Source: Methylocella tundrae
GTDB lineage: Bacteria > Pseudomonadota > Alphaproteobacteria > Rhizobiales > Beijerinckiaceae
Direction of reading: 5' to 3'
Length of the DNA: 64,000 nt
Assembly: GCF_901905185.1 (NCBI RefSeq)
Contig: NZ_CABFMQ020000131.1
Span: 1-64,000 of the forward strand
Shown here: positions 9,382-19,648 of the stretch, in pieces
How positions within the stretch are numbered: position 1 is the stretch's first letter
Layout: the number at the start of each line of letters is the position of its first letter
Translations under genes and position numbers: made by a program
The notes under the pieces: generated by a model
What the model was told of the DNA's origin: nothing
The model's input: only the letters and a program-made list of their open reading frames with translations
The model's database searches: none

Positions 9382-9897
9382 CTAATCGCCGCCGCTCAGC
9401 GACGAGCGGGTTAGCACACAGGCCCCGAGCCGCGTCAAGGCCTTGCGGAGCGCTTCGTCGGGGATATTTCCCACAGCCGCTTCGGCGGCCTTCACGATCG
9501 CGAGAGCGGGAGGCGTGCGAGGCGGTCGCGCAGGCGCGCGCCTTTCGAGCGGACCTTGCTTCAGGAGCAGCCGGTCGACGCAACGCCAGCCAAGATGCGC
9601 GTTGACGCGCTCGATGACGGCGCCGGCGCGATGTTGCAGCTCCAGCGCAAAGCCCGTTTCGACGCGCACAATGAGCGAGGCCGGAGAAGATCCGCCCGCC
9701 GTCCCGCGCGGGCGCGGCGGCCATTGCAGCTTGATCGGCTGCGACATCGCGGCGAGGCGCTCGCCGACGATCTCGTCCCAAAACAAAATAACGTCGGATT
9801 GCCCGAATCCTCGCCGCGCCAACGTCGGATCGATGATGGGTCCGACAAGGTCGGCGAGCGGTCTTGACCAGGGATCTTTGGGACGGAACGCTCGCAT
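9382..9897 (-). CDS. DUF721 (DciA-like) protein
   Basis: 171 aa, no signal peptide. The DUF721 core is visible: helix FWDEIVGERLAAMSQP, then a KLQWP strand, and a C-terminal LIVRVETGFALELQH segment, followed by an Arg/Pro-rich linker and a short helix. DUF721 includes DciA, the helicase-loading adaptor of many bacteria without DnaC; whether this member does that is inference. It lies head-to-head with mutY, with a VOC gene between. Confidence 0.75.
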   Translation of the reverse strand: MRAFRPKDPWSRPLADLVGPIIDPTLARRGFGQSDVILFWDEIVGERLAAMSQPIKLQWPPRPRGTAGGSSPASLIVRVETGFALELQHRAGAVIERVNAHLGWRCVDRLLLKQGPLERRAPARPPRTPPALAIVKAAEAAVGNIPDEALRKALTRLGACVLTRSSLSGGD

Positions 9898-10027
9898 GGC
9901 TTTTTCTAGCGCTTTTACGGCTCAGCGGCAAAATATTGCGCCGGCCGGGCGGGATATCCCGAATGGGCGTCGAACACGAAAGCGATCTTCCTTTTCCAGC
10001 GCATGATCCTATCGCAACGGCCGCGGC

Positions 10028-10522
10028 TCAGCCGGTCTTCTCGGGCGCCCCGCCGTGCAGCGCCTCGGCGCGCCGGCGGATTTCATCGATGGAAACATCC
10101 TCGATGTGGCTTGCGATCCACCAGCGATGCCCGAACGGGTCCTCGAATTTGCCGCCCCGGTCACCGTAGAACTGGTTGGCCACCGGGCGCAGCACTTTCA
10201 GCCCCTCGTCCTCGGCGCGCCGGGTAAAGCCGTCGACATCCGCGACATAGAGATGGATCAGCACCGGCGTGCCGCCGATGGTCTGCGGCGACAGCGCCTC
10301 GTAATCGGGAAACTCGTCGGACAGCATGATGCAGGCGTCGCCGATTTCGAGTTCGGCGTGGCCGACGCAGCCTTCATGCTCGATGCGAACCCTTTCGACG
10401 GCGCCGAAGGCGCGCTTGTAAAAATCTATGGCGGCGCCGGCGGCGCGCACGCTGAGATAGGGCGTCGCGCCTTGCCGTCCCACGGGAACGGGGCTTACCT
10501 TCAAAGGCGACGGCTCATTCAT
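10028..10522 (-). CDS. VOC-superfamily (glyoxalase/PhnB-like) protein
   Basis: 164 aa from an ATG at 10522 preceded by GGGGGAG; a longer reading to 10549 has no such site. Two beta-alpha-beta-beta-beta modules are visible: TPYLSVRAAGAAIDFYKRAFG at the start and VADVDGFTRRAEDEG in the second half, ending DPFGHRWWIASH. This is the PhnB/YdcE-like branch of the vicinal oxygen chelate fold, often assigned as a putative glyoxalase or resistance protein. The substrate cannot be inferred. Confidence 0.8.
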   Translation of the reverse strand: MNEPSPLKVSPVPVGRQGATPYLSVRAAGAAIDFYKRAFGAVERVRIEHEGCVGHAELEIGDACIMLSDEFPDYEALSPQTIGGTPVLIHLYVADVDGFTRRAEDEGLKVLRPVANQFYGDRGGKFEDPFGHRWWIASHIEDVSIDEIRRRAEALHGGAPEKTG

Positions 10523-10587
10523 CACTTTGCTCCCCCGCAATGATGTCATGGCTTTTCGCGGGGAAGGAGAGCGGCTAAACGAGGCGC

Positions 10588-11658
10588 ATGTATGACGTTT
10601 CGTCTAATACTTCCCACGCCAGCGCGCTGCTCGTCTGGTATGATCGGCATCGCCGCGTGCTGCCCTGGCGCGCCGCCCCCGGCGAGCCGAGCGATCCTTA
10701 CGCGGTCTGGCTCTCCGAGATCATGCTGCAGCAGACGACGGTCACGGCGGTGAAGCCCTATTTCGCGGCTTTTCTCAAGCGCTGGCCCGACGTCGCGGCG
10801 CTGGCGGCGGCGCCCGTTGACGAGGTGATGCGGCAATGGGCCGGTCTTGGCTATTATTCGCGGGCGCGCAACCTTCACGCCTGCGCGCTTGCGATCGCCC
10901 AGCGGTTTGGCGGGCGCTTCCCGGACGATGAGGCGGCGCTGCGCGCGCTGCCGGGACTTGGGCCCTATACGGCGGCGGCGATCGCGGCGATCGCCTTCGG
11001 GCGGCGCGCCGTGGTGGTCGATGGCAATGTCGAGCGCGTCGTCGCGCGGCTCTTCGCCATCGAGACGCCGACGCCGGCGGCAAAGCCGCTCATTCGGGAA
11101 AGGGCCGCCGCGATCACGCCGGACCATCGCGCCGGCGATTACGCGCAGGCGATGATGGATCTTGGCGCGACGATCTGCACGCCAAAGCAGCCCGCTTGCG
11201 CGATCTGCCCGCTCTCGCAGGCTTGCGGGGGCAAAGCCCTTGGCGATCCGGCGCGCTTTCCGGTCAGAATGCCCAAAACCGTCCGTCCGCGGCGGCGCGG
11301 CGCGGCATTCTATGTCACGCGCGCGGATGGCGCGGTTCTGGTGCGCACGCGTCCGCCGAAGGGCCTGCTCGGAGGGATGACGGAAATTCCGGGAACGCCC
11401 TGGAGCGGTGATTTCATCGAAGGATCTGCGCTGGATCTGGCGCCGATCAAGGCCCGCTACCGCAAGCTCGACGGCTGCGTCGAGCATGTATTCACGCATT
11501 TTGCCTTGCAGCTTTCTGTTTATGTGGGCGAAGTTGAGACGGCAAGCGCGGCGCCCGAGGGTTGCCGCTGGACGCCCGCGGAAAGGCTCGACGGGGAGGC
11601 TCTGCCGAGCCTCATGCGCAAAGTCGTCGAGGCCGCGCGCGGCGCGACTGAAGTCTAA
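10588..11658 (+). CDS. mutY: A/G-specific adenine glycosylase MutY
   Basis: 356 aa DNA repair enzyme that removes adenine opposite 8-oxoguanine. It has catalytic Glu44 in LSEIMLQQT, a helix-hairpin-helix loop LPGLGPYTA (121-129), catalytic Asp145 in VVVDGNVERV and a 4Fe-4S ligand set Cys197, Cys204, Cys207, Cys213 (C-x6-C-x2-C-x5-C). The C-terminal Nudix-like domain (about 235-350) contains PPKGLLGGMTEIPG. Its Fe-S cluster would be a client of the suf operon nearby. Confidence 0.95.
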   Translation: MYDVSSNTSHASALLVWYDRHRRVLPWRAAPGEPSDPYAVWLSEIMLQQTTVTAVKPYFAAFLKRWPDVAALAAAPVDEVMRQWAGLGYYSRARNLHACALAIAQRFGGRFPDDEAALRALPGLGPYTAAAIAAIAFGRRAVVVDGNVERVVARLFAIETPTPAAKPLIRERAAAITPDHRAGDYAQAMMDLGATICTPKQPACAICPLSQACGGKALGDPARFPVRMPKTVRPRRRGAAFYVTRADGAVLVRTRPPKGLLGGMTEIPGTPWSGDFIEGSALDLAPIKARYRKLDGCVEHVFTHFALQLSVYVGEVETASAAPEGCRWTPAERLDGEALPSLMRKVVEAARGATEV

Positions 11659-11717
11659 AGTTTCGGGCTCATGGATGAGATCATGCGTCAATACAACATG
11701 AATGGGATGAGTTGAGC

Positions 11718-11984
11718 ATGGCCACGCGACGCGGGGGGCCGCGGATCACCCTGACGGAAGGCGCGATCCGCATTTTGTGGACCGACAAGGTTTTGACGAT
11801 CCTGCCGGCGGCGCAACCGCCGGATTCCGAGGAGGCGGTCGATTTCGTCATCGACATGGACCAGATCATGACCTGGGATCCGCCGCATCAGAGCGTCGAA
11901 ATCGGCGTTGAGGAATTGCAGATCATCATGCAGGCTATTGAAGCCGATCTCGAAAAACTCGGGCTCGTCGTCGCCTTCGAATAG
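11718..11984 (+). CDS. 90-aa-class conserved hypothetical protein
   Basis: 88 aa from ATG 11718 (a TTG two codons earlier is possible). It is acidic and soluble, with an N-terminal ITLTEGAIRI strand, a central DMDQIMTWDPPHQ segment and a C-terminal amphipathic helix LQIIMQAIEADLEKLG. Small proteins with this layout are sometimes grouped with the Imm74-like fold; that link is a weak impression. No toxin gene is adjacent. It lies 59 bp after mutY and is followed by a strong hairpin. Confidence 0.6.
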   Translation: MATRRGGPRITLTEGAIRILWTDKVLTILPAAQPPDSEEAVDFVIDMDQIMTWDPPHQSVEIGVEELQIIMQAIEADLEKLGLVVAFE

Positions 11985-12020
11985 GGCATGATCGACACGA
12001 TCATTCAAATGATCATGCCC
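11984..12020. terminator. Palindromic hairpin after the 88-aa gene
   Basis: A perfect 10-bp stem: GGGCATGATC (11984-11993) and GATCATGCCC (12011-12020), overlapping the upstream stop codon. There is no U-tract. It could be a terminator or an intergenic palindromic repeat. Confidence 0.5.
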
Positions 12021-12046
12021 CAGCATCGGGCGCCGGGAGTTTTGCC

Positions 12047-13672
12047 ATGTCTCGCGTCGCAGGCGGGTTTGAAGCGGGCTCCTTCAATCAGTCGCCGCGC
12101 TTCGAGGATATTGATCTCTTTGGCGCCGACGTCGCGCTTCGCGAGGCGGTTTTGCGCGCTGGCGTCGACCCCGATTGCTCGGGGCTCGCAGCCTTCGGCA
12201 AGGATTTCGGCTCGGCCGGGACGATCGAACTCGGCCGCCTCGCCAATGAGAATCCGCCGCGCCTTCGCATTGTCGAACCGGATGGCGAGCGCGCCGACAG
12301 AATCGAGTTTCATCCGGCCTATCATGCATTGATGCAAAAAAGCATGGCGGCGGGGCTGCATGGTTCGGCCTCCGAGGCGGGCGCCACGCGCGTCACCGAA
12401 CGCGCCGCGCGCCTTTATATGGCGACGCAGATCGAAGCCGGGCATATCTGCCCCCTGACCATGACCAATGCGGCGGCAGCGGCGCTCAGAGCCTCGTCAT
12501 CGCTCCTGTCGGCATGGCTGCCGCATATTCTGTCGCGCGACTACGACGGCGCGATGAAGCCGTGGTTCGAGAAAAAGGCCGCGACGATCGGCATGGGCAT
12601 GACGGAGCGCCAGTCCGGCACGGATGTGCGCGCGACGATTACCGAGGCCAAAGCCTGTAACGGACATTATGAGATTTCCGGCCATAAATGGTTCATGTCG
12701 GCGCCGATGTCCGACGCCTTTCTCGTGCTGGCGCAGGCGCCGGGCGGCCTCACCTGTTTCCTCGCGCCGCGCTTTCGTCCGGACGGCGCCGTCAACGGGC
12801 TGAGGCTCCAGCGCCTCAAGGACAAGCTCGGCAACCGCTCCAACGCATCCGCTGAGGTCGAATTCATCGGCGCCTATGCCGAGCGCGTCGGCGAGGAAGG
12901 CGCGGGCGTGCGGACCATCATCAATATGGTGCAATGGACGCGGCTCGACTGCACCGTCGCCGCCGCGGGCCAGATGCGCTTCGGCCTTGCTCAGGCGGGC
13001 CATCATGCGCGCCATCGGACAGTGTTTCAGCGCCGGCTCATGGATCAGCCGGCGATGCGCGCCGTGCTGGCCGATCTCGCTCTTGAGAGCGAAGCCAATG
13101 TCGCGCTCGCCTTTCGCCTCGCGGGCGCCTATGAGCGCGCGGCGGCGCATCCGGCGGAGGCGGCCTACGCCCGGCTGATGACGCCGGCGGCGAAATATCT
13201 CGTCACGAAATCAGCGCCGTCCTTCATCTATGAGACGCTCGAATGCCTTGGCGGCAATGGCTATGTCGAGGATTTTCCGATGGCGCGTCTTTATCGCGAG
13301 GCGCCGCTCAACGCCATCTGGGAGGGGTCCGGCTCCGTCATGGCGCTCGACATTCTGCGCGCCATGCGAAAGGACCGCGAGGCGACGGCGGGCGTGATCG
13401 ACGCTCTGGCGGCGGCGTGCGGCGCTCCGGGCAAAACGGCCGCCGCAGCAATCAAGCAGCTTGCCGCCAGCGCGGAGGCCGAAAGCCGCGCGCGGATGAT
13501 CGCAGAAAGGCTGGCGCGGCTCGGCGCGCTCGCCGCGCTTCATGAAACGAACGGCGTTTTCGCCGAGGCCTATGCGGCGACGCGCCTCGCGGGCGAACCG
13601 CGCGGCACCTGGGGCGCCTGCGACCTTGGGGCGGCGGAAGGCGTCGCCCTGTCGCGCCTGCTGGCGGAGTAG
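12047..13672 (+). CDS. AidB-like acyl-CoA dehydrogenase
   Basis: 541 aa flavoprotein. The acyl-CoA dehydrogenase fold is seen in the central MTERQSGTDVRA and HKWFMSAPMSDAF blocks, and the C-terminal ECLGGNGYVEDFPMARLYREAPLNAIWEGSG motif region matches the AidB (alkylation-response) subgroup. Its N-terminal NQSPRFEDIDLF opening is also AidB-like. AidB binds FAD and DNA in E. coli and is linked to alkylation damage defence. No ada gene lies nearby, so the role here is inferred from the subgroup only. Confidence 0.85.
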   Translation: MSRVAGGFEAGSFNQSPRFEDIDLFGADVALREAVLRAGVDPDCSGLAAFGKDFGSAGTIELGRLANENPPRLRIVEPDGERADRIEFHPAYHALMQKSMAAGLHGSASEAGATRVTERAARLYMATQIEAGHICPLTMTNAAAAALRASSSLLSAWLPHILSRDYDGAMKPWFEKKAATIGMGMTERQSGTDVRATITEAKACNGHYEISGHKWFMSAPMSDAFLVLAQAPGGLTCFLAPRFRPDGAVNGLRLQRLKDKLGNRSNASAEVEFIGAYAERVGEEGAGVRTIINMVQWTRLDCTVAAAGQMRFGLAQAGHHARHRTVFQRRLMDQPAMRAVLADLALESEANVALAFRLAGAYERAAAHPAEAAYARLMTPAAKYLVTKSAPSFIYETLECLGGNGYVEDFPMARLYREAPLNAIWEGSGSVMALDILRAMRKDREATAGVIDALAAACGAPGKTAAAAIKQLAASAEAESRARMIAERLARLGALAALHETNGVFAEAYAATRLAGEPRGTWGACDLGAAEGVALSRLLAE

Positions 13673-13882
13673 CAGCTATCGTCTTGAGGTAGGGTCTGGC
13701 CGTTTAGACCGGACACGTTGCCTCGCCGGCCAAGGCCCGCGCGGCCAAGCCTTTCGTGTTTTCATTGTTGTCGCCGGCGGCGCATTTAAATGCAGCCACC
13801 CTTGGTTATCCAGAAGGCCAGGTAGCCTATGTATCTTCGTCATCTCGAGAGTTGAAGATCTCAGGTGCAAGGAGATATGAAA

Positions 13883-14122
13883 ATGAAAAGGGCTAAAATC
13901 GGCCTTGTCGCCCTCGCTTTTGCGTCCGTAATATCAGTGGTCGGAGCAAAAGAGCTTTATGTCGACAAGCTCAGCAAAGCGTCGATAATTTATGAAATGA
14001 GAGAGACTGGCCGCTCTGTCGTCTCGACTGGCCATTCGGCGCGCGACGTTGGCATCGTCAATGAAACCCGCCTCGGCGCCGGCCTGAATTCGCCTGAACG
14101 CCCGACGGACCTCGCGAACTGA
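13883..14122 (+). CDS. Small exported protein of unknown function
   Basis: 79 aa from ATG 13883, which sits 8 nt after AGGAG; another ATG at 13877 is too close to that site. Residues 5-25 form a signal peptide with likely cleavage near VGAKE. The mature part is about 55 residues with no Cys. I do not recognise a family. It is isolated between aidB-like and two minus-strand exported genes. Confidence 0.6.
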   Translation: MKRAKIGLVALAFASVISVVGAKELYVDKLSKASIIYEMRETGRSVVSTGHSARDVGIVNETRLGAGLNSPERPTDLAN

Positions 14123-14166
14123 TGACGCCGGCGGCCATTGAGAAGCCACGCATCCGATGCTAACGG

Positions 14167-14487
14167 CTAACTCCGGCTCGGGTAAATGCCCGTCAGCGAT
14201 ATGCACTGGATCAGGCCGGCGCCCTGCGTCAGAGTGAGAACAGGCTTAGCCAGCGGCAGGGCGAACGTCGTTCTTCCGTCGCCCCCAAATGTTGTGCCGA
14301 GGAGGGAAAAGAGCGCCTGGTATTGGTTGATCGGAAGCAGCTGCCCGTTCAGCGGAGCCCAGTTAACAGGGCAGAAATTGTAAGGAAAAGTGTCAATCTC
14401 GCCCAAAAAGGGATTGCCGCCCGCCAACGCCGAACCGGCGCTGACGCAGATTGCTACGGCGGCTGCAGCGAAACAAAGAATGCGCAT
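14167..14487 (-). CDS. Exported protein with a phage tail-collar-like domain
   Basis: 106 aa with a signal peptide (residues 1-22, cleavage near ALAGG). The mature part carries GEIDTFPYNFCPVNW, then NGQLLPINQYQALFSLLG, then FGGDGRTTFALP, the hallmark of the phage tail-collar (Phage_Collar / microcystin-dependent-protein) domain. Only the collar and a short tail are present; phage fibres are much longer. Export plus a single collar domain suggests a surface or extracellular domesticated protein. The function is unknown. Confidence 0.7.
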   Translation of the reverse strand: MRILCFAAAAVAICVSAGSALAGGNPFLGEIDTFPYNFCPVNWAPLNGQLLPINQYQALFSLLGTTFGGDGRTTFALPLAKPVLTLTQGAGLIQCISLTGIYPSRS

Positions 14488-14536
14488 CTTGGCCTCCGCG
14501 AAATCACGCCTGGCGATGACTCAGCACAACAGCATG

Positions 14537-14986
14537 TCAGGCGCCATCGTAGACGGCATAAATCGGAAGCGTGCAATCTGGAAACGTGATCGAGAATTGC
14601 ACGACGAGCTGCTTAGCCGTCGCATTATAGGTTTCGCTATAGTTCGAGAACGGCGGGTCCTTGACATTTGCCGGCAGGGTAGGGGTCTGCTTGAAATGAA
14701 TATTGCCGCTCGTCGGCGAGGCGAATGTCATGGTCGCCTGGCCGCCCAAATCAAACGACGATTGATCGACGATCTCGGCAAATGAAATGACGGCCTTGAG
14801 GCTGGAGCCATTTCTTTGAAAGGTCGAAAAGCCTCTATTCAGATAGCAGCGCGCTCCAAAACCAACCGCGCCGATTGCCTCTCTTGTCTGCCCCGCGATC
14901 AGGACGTCCGGAGGGGTTTGAGCTTGGGCGAGGGATGGAAGCAGGGTTGCAAGGGCAATGGCGACGACGCCGGGCAAGCCGCGCAT
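14537..14986 (-). CDS. Exported protein of unknown function
   Basis: 149 aa from an ATG at 14986, which has GGAGG about 8 nt upstream; the open frame extends to 15061 but without a site. Residues 1-22 are a signal peptide with cleavage near AQAQT. The mature part is rich in Ser, Thr and beta-strand pattern, with two Cys. I know no family for it. It lies 49 bp upstream of the collar-domain gene on the same strand, so the two may be co-expressed. Confidence 0.6.
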   Translation of the reverse strand: MRGLPGVVAIALATLLPSLAQAQTPPDVLIAGQTREAIGAVGFGARCYLNRGFSTFQRNGSSLKAVISFAEIVDQSSFDLGGQATMTFASPTSGNIHFKQTPTLPANVKDPPFSNYSETYNATAKQLVVQFSITFPDCTLPIYAVYDGA

Positions 14987-15297
14987 AAGGGTCCTCCCGC
15001 GCCAAGATCGCAAAGACCAAACAGCGCAATGTTTAAGTGGCGCTTGGGCGCGCGAACCCAACTGGCGCTTCTGAAATCCTTATATGTCAAAAAGGAGGAC
15101 TGAGGAATCGTTTTCTGCCATGGTCGGCTCCGGCGGCGGAGCCGGCGCGATCGCCGCCCGTCCATGGTTCTTGCCGCGCAAGCGGTGCGGCGAACGCATG
15201 AATCCCATGAGAACCAGACGCTTGGGACGCCGTCGGACCTTGCGGAAGCGCGCCGATTTGCCCAAAAGAGACAAGTCGCCGCAAGGAGTGGTTCAAA

Positions 15298-15651
15298 ATG
15301 GCAACGCGCACGCCGCAAGAGATTTTCCAACATCACGCAGAGACGCTCATCGCCGGGGATCTCGAGGGCGTCGTCTCCGACTATAGCGAGGACGCCGTGA
15401 TCCTTTCGCCTGATGGAGTGAAGAGGGGCAAGGCGGGGGTTCGGGAAACATTCATCAAACTGCTCGCCGATCTGCCGAAAGCGGACTGGGAGGTGCCGAC
15501 CGTTCTCTTTGAGGGCGACGCGCTCTTTCTGGAATGGAAAGCGCGCTCCGAAGCGACCTACGCCGATGACGGCGTCGACACCTTTGTGTTTCGCGACGGC
15601 CAAATTCGCCTTCAAACGGTGCGCTACACGCTGAAGAAGACGCAAGGCTGA
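15298..15651 (+). CDS. SnoaL-like / NTF2-fold protein
   Basis: 117 aa. The opening helix with HHAETLIAGDLEGVVSDYSEDAV and the following GVRETFIKLL are typical of the NTF2-like superfamily, SnoaL-like branch, and the final strands (WEVPTVLFEGDALFLEW, then DTFVFRDGQI) complete a single cone-shaped domain. Catalysis or binding cannot be predicted from such small members. AAGGAG precedes the ATG. It converges on the ccrM gene. Confidence 0.75.
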   Translation: MATRTPQEIFQHHAETLIAGDLEGVVSDYSEDAVILSPDGVKRGKAGVRETFIKLLADLPKADWEVPTVLFEGDALFLEWKARSEATYADDGVDTFVFRDGQIRLQTVRYTLKKTQG

Positions 15652-15720
15652 ACGAAGGGTTTCAACGCACGACCGCTTCGGCGTGATCGCGCCGAAGCGG
15701 TCCTCGCTAAAATGGCAAGC

Positions 15721-16944
<1,224 letters not shown>

Positions 16945-17121
16945 CTACGCTACTGACGTAGTTTTTTTACCCTTGTGTCAGTGAAGGGCGCGTTACGCAG
17001 CGTCAGCGTGGTCTGTCCCGTTTTCGGACGCTGAAGGCGATAGGTTTGGGCCGCCGGGGCCAATCGAAAAGTCCTTTCGCAGCGCGATAAAAAAGCTTGC
17101 CCAATCATCGGCGCGCGATAA

Positions 17122-17142
17122 AGTCTATTAAATCTATAGACT
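17122..17142. promoter_or_regulatory. Inverted repeat in the ccrM / porin divergent promoter region
   Basis: AGTCTAT (17122-17128) and ATAGACT (17136-17142) form a perfect 7-bp inverted repeat with a 7-bp spacer, ending 5 bp before the AAGGAAG ribosome-binding site (17148-17154) of the porin gene. It is AT-rich within a GC-rich region. It may be an operator; the regulator is unknown. Confidence 0.4.
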
Positions 17143-17160
17143 AAAATAAGGAAGCGCGCG

Positions 17161-18705
17161 TTGCCCTCCCTCACTCTTCCCCGACGCTCAATGATTGCGT
17201 TTTCGCCCTTCTGGCCGCGATGGCTTAGCCCTCAGCAGCGCCAGGACTGCGCGTTCGGAGAGAAGGCGCGCGGGTCGCGGAGGAAAACATTCGCGTCCGC
17301 TTTCGCGCGAACGGCCGTCTTTCCGCTGCTATTCTTGGCCGGCGCTTTGTTTGCGCCTGCGGCGCACGCGCAATATTTCGCGCTCGGAAAGGGCGCTTAT
17401 CCGCTCGAATTCTACGACATTGATTTCAGCTATCTCGCCGATCCCGCCAACAGGACCGGCCAACTCGACGCCTTGCACTACATTCCGGTTGGAATCGGTT
17501 CTGAAGCCTATCTCTCCCTTGGCGGCGAGTTCCGCCAGCAGTTCTGGTCATGGAACAATGCGGGGCACGGTCTTCGCGCGCCGCTTCAAAATACTTATGA
17601 TCTCGAAAGGATCGTCGGGGACATCTATTTCCATTTCGATCGGCATCTGGCCGTTTTTCTTCAGCTTGCCCGTTATGACGCCTTCAATAGGATCAGCCCC
17701 AGTACGACGGACCAGGACCGAGGACGCATCCAGCAGGGCTTCATCGAGCTGAAGGAGCCGGTCGGCCCCGCCGACGTCACGGCGCGCCTCGGCCGGCAGG
17801 AGATATTCCTTGGGTCAGGGCGCTTTGTCTGGATCAACGACAGCTCCAACGTCCGCACCACCCAGGACGGCGTCCGCTTGCGTGCTCGATTTCCCAACGA
17901 GGCTACACTCGATCTTGCCGTCGCGAGGCCCGTCACATCGGTGCTCGACGCCTTCTCGGACTGGGACACCCATTCGGGCGTGTTCGGCGCGGCCTACGCC
18001 AGCCAGGTCTTGCTTCCGAATCAACTTCATCTGGACGAGTATTATTTTTATCGGCGAAACATCGGCGCCCAATATGTCGGGCTTGCCGGCAATGAAGATC
18101 GCCACACTGTTGGCGGCCGGGTCTGGGGCGCATTCGGACCGCTGCTCTATGACGGCGATTTCGCTTATCAGTTCGGGACGTTCAACAATAAAGCGATCTC
18201 GGCCTTCGGCGCCTCGACGCGCGTGCTCTATTCTTTTGAAAGCCTGCCCTGGAACCCTGGCCTGCAACTGCAAACCAGCTATTTCAGCGGCGGGGGCGGC
18301 CCCAACAGCAAGACCATCGGCACGTTCAGCGCCCCATTTCCCCGCCCGACGATGCTCAATTACGCGGGTCTCGAGACGCTCGAAAACCTGATCGAGGTCT
18401 ACCCGGCGTTCATCGTCAGTCCGACGCCGACCTTCGCCTTCAGATTTGGGCCGGAGATATTGTGGCGCGCCTCAAGATATGACGCCGTTTATGTTTCGAG
18501 AGCTACGCCGCTTCCAAAGACCATGACGCCGACGGACACAGCGGCCTATATCGGCACGAATCTCGTCGCGACCGCCCAATGGAGACTCGCTCCGAACATT
18601 ATCCTTTTTGGCGAATATCTGCATGAGCTCGCCGGCCCGGCCATCACTCTGGCGGGCGGTCATGGCGCGGATGTCGGCGTGGTCCAAATCGACTTCAATT
18701 TCTAA
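17161..18705 (+). CDS. Alginate-export-family outer-membrane beta-barrel protein
   Basis: 514 aa from TTG 17161, which has AAGGAAG 6 nt upstream; ATG 17191 is an alternative. A signal peptide ends near AAHAQY (about residue 70). The mature part carries repeated amphipathic strands with aromatic girdles, the ARLGRQEIFLGSGRFVW and DGVRLRARF blocks typical of the alginate-export domain, and a C-terminal Phe (IDFNF), the outer-membrane assembly signal. Such proteins form monomeric pores, sometimes for polysaccharides. No alginate biosynthesis cluster is nearby, so the cargo is unknown. Confidence 0.8.
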   Translation: MPSLTLPRRSMIAFSPFWPRWLSPQQRQDCAFGEKARGSRRKTFASAFARTAVFPLLFLAGALFAPAAHAQYFALGKGAYPLEFYDIDFSYLADPANRTGQLDALHYIPVGIGSEAYLSLGGEFRQQFWSWNNAGHGLRAPLQNTYDLERIVGDIYFHFDRHLAVFLQLARYDAFNRISPSTTDQDRGRIQQGFIELKEPVGPADVTARLGRQEIFLGSGRFVWINDSSNVRTTQDGVRLRARFPNEATLDLAVARPVTSVLDAFSDWDTHSGVFGAAYASQVLLPNQLHLDEYYFYRRNIGAQYVGLAGNEDRHTVGGRVWGAFGPLLYDGDFAYQFGTFNNKAISAFGASTRVLYSFESLPWNPGLQLQTSYFSGGGGPNSKTIGTFSAPFPRPTMLNYAGLETLENLIEVYPAFIVSPTPTFAFRFGPEILWRASRYDAVYVSRATPLPKTMTPTDTAAYIGTNLVATAQWRLAPNIILFGEYLHELAGPAITLAGGHGADVGVVQIDFNF

Positions 18706-19328
18706 TCCGCGCGCGGCTCCGGAGCCGCGCGGAACGGGCTGAAACTCATGCGGTGAAACGGGCAGGGGCCATGCGCCTCGATCGCCGCGAGATGGGCGGG
18801 CGTCGCATAGCCGGCGTGCCGGCTGAAGCCGTAGACGGGGTGGACGGCGCAGAGCCGGCGCATCAGCCGGTCGCGCGTGACCTTGGCGACGATGGAGGCG
18901 GCGGCGATGGAGAGAATGGCGCCGTCGCCCTTGACGATCGTCTCGGCCTCGCAGCAAAGCCCCGGCGCGAGGTCGTTGCCGTCGATCAGCACATAGCGCG
19001 GCGGGCTTGCGAGAGCCGCCAGAGCCCGGCGCATGGCGCGGAACGTCGCCTGACGGATATTGACCGCGTCGATCTCCGCGGCGCTGGAAAAGCCGACCGC
19101 GACCGCGAGCGCGCGCGCCATGATCGCTTCATAGAGGCTTTCCCGCTCCTCCGGCGTCAGAAGCTTCGAATCATTGAGGCCGCGCGGAAGATTGTGCGGA
19201 TCAAGGATCACCGCCGCCGCCGCGACCGGGCCGGCCAATGGCCCGCGCCCCGCCTCGTCAACGCCCGCGACAGGCCAGACATCACGCTTCAGGAGTTTCC
19301 GCTCCATGCGGAAATCGGGCTTTTCCAT
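18702..19328 (-). CDS. rnhB: Ribonuclease HII
   Basis: 208 aa. It removes RNA from RNA-DNA hybrids, including single ribonucleotides and primers. The catalytic DEAGRG motif is at residues 24-29, followed by GPLAGPVAAAAVIL; later acidic residues lie in LIDGND and in the SIVAKVTRDRLM helix. Length and motif order match RnhB. It overlaps the convergent porin gene by 4 bp. In many rhizobia it sits directly beside ccrM; here the porin gene separates them. Confidence 0.94.
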   Translation of the reverse strand: MEKPDFRMERKLLKRDVWPVAGVDEAGRGPLAGPVAAAAVILDPHNLPRGLNDSKLLTPEERESLYEAIMARALAVAVGFSSAAEIDAVNIRQATFRAMRRALAALASPPRYVLIDGNDLAPGLCCEAETIVKGDGAILSIAAASIVAKVTRDRLMRRLCAVHPVYGFSRHAGYATPAHLAAIEAHGPCPFHRMSFSPFRAAPEPRAD

Positions 19329-19648
19329 GCCTCAGTCTCTTAAATCGGCTCTTTGACAAAGGCCAGCGCCGGCGCCCCCTCAATCCGTGCGGAAGGCGCG
19401 CGGACTTGTTCCGGCGGCTAGCCGCGCTGCCGGAAACAGGCGACTTTTTGAACGCCAGCATATATAGATTTTGGCAAGCGCCAATTCAGGTCGAGCTTGC
19501 TTTTGAGCGCAAGACCCAAGGAGAAGCCGGCATCTGGGAGGAAACAATCACGCTGCGGCGTGATCGCTAAACGGAAACGCTCATGCTATAGCGCCCGAAA
19601 GTCGCTCAGGGTTGAAAATCAATCGATTTGCCTGCGGGGAAGTTAAGA
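19329..19648. other. 320-bp intergenic region upstream of manC
   Basis: It separates divergent rnhB and manC and should hold both promoters. I see no RNA gene, repeat or recognisable operator. Confidence 0.4.
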
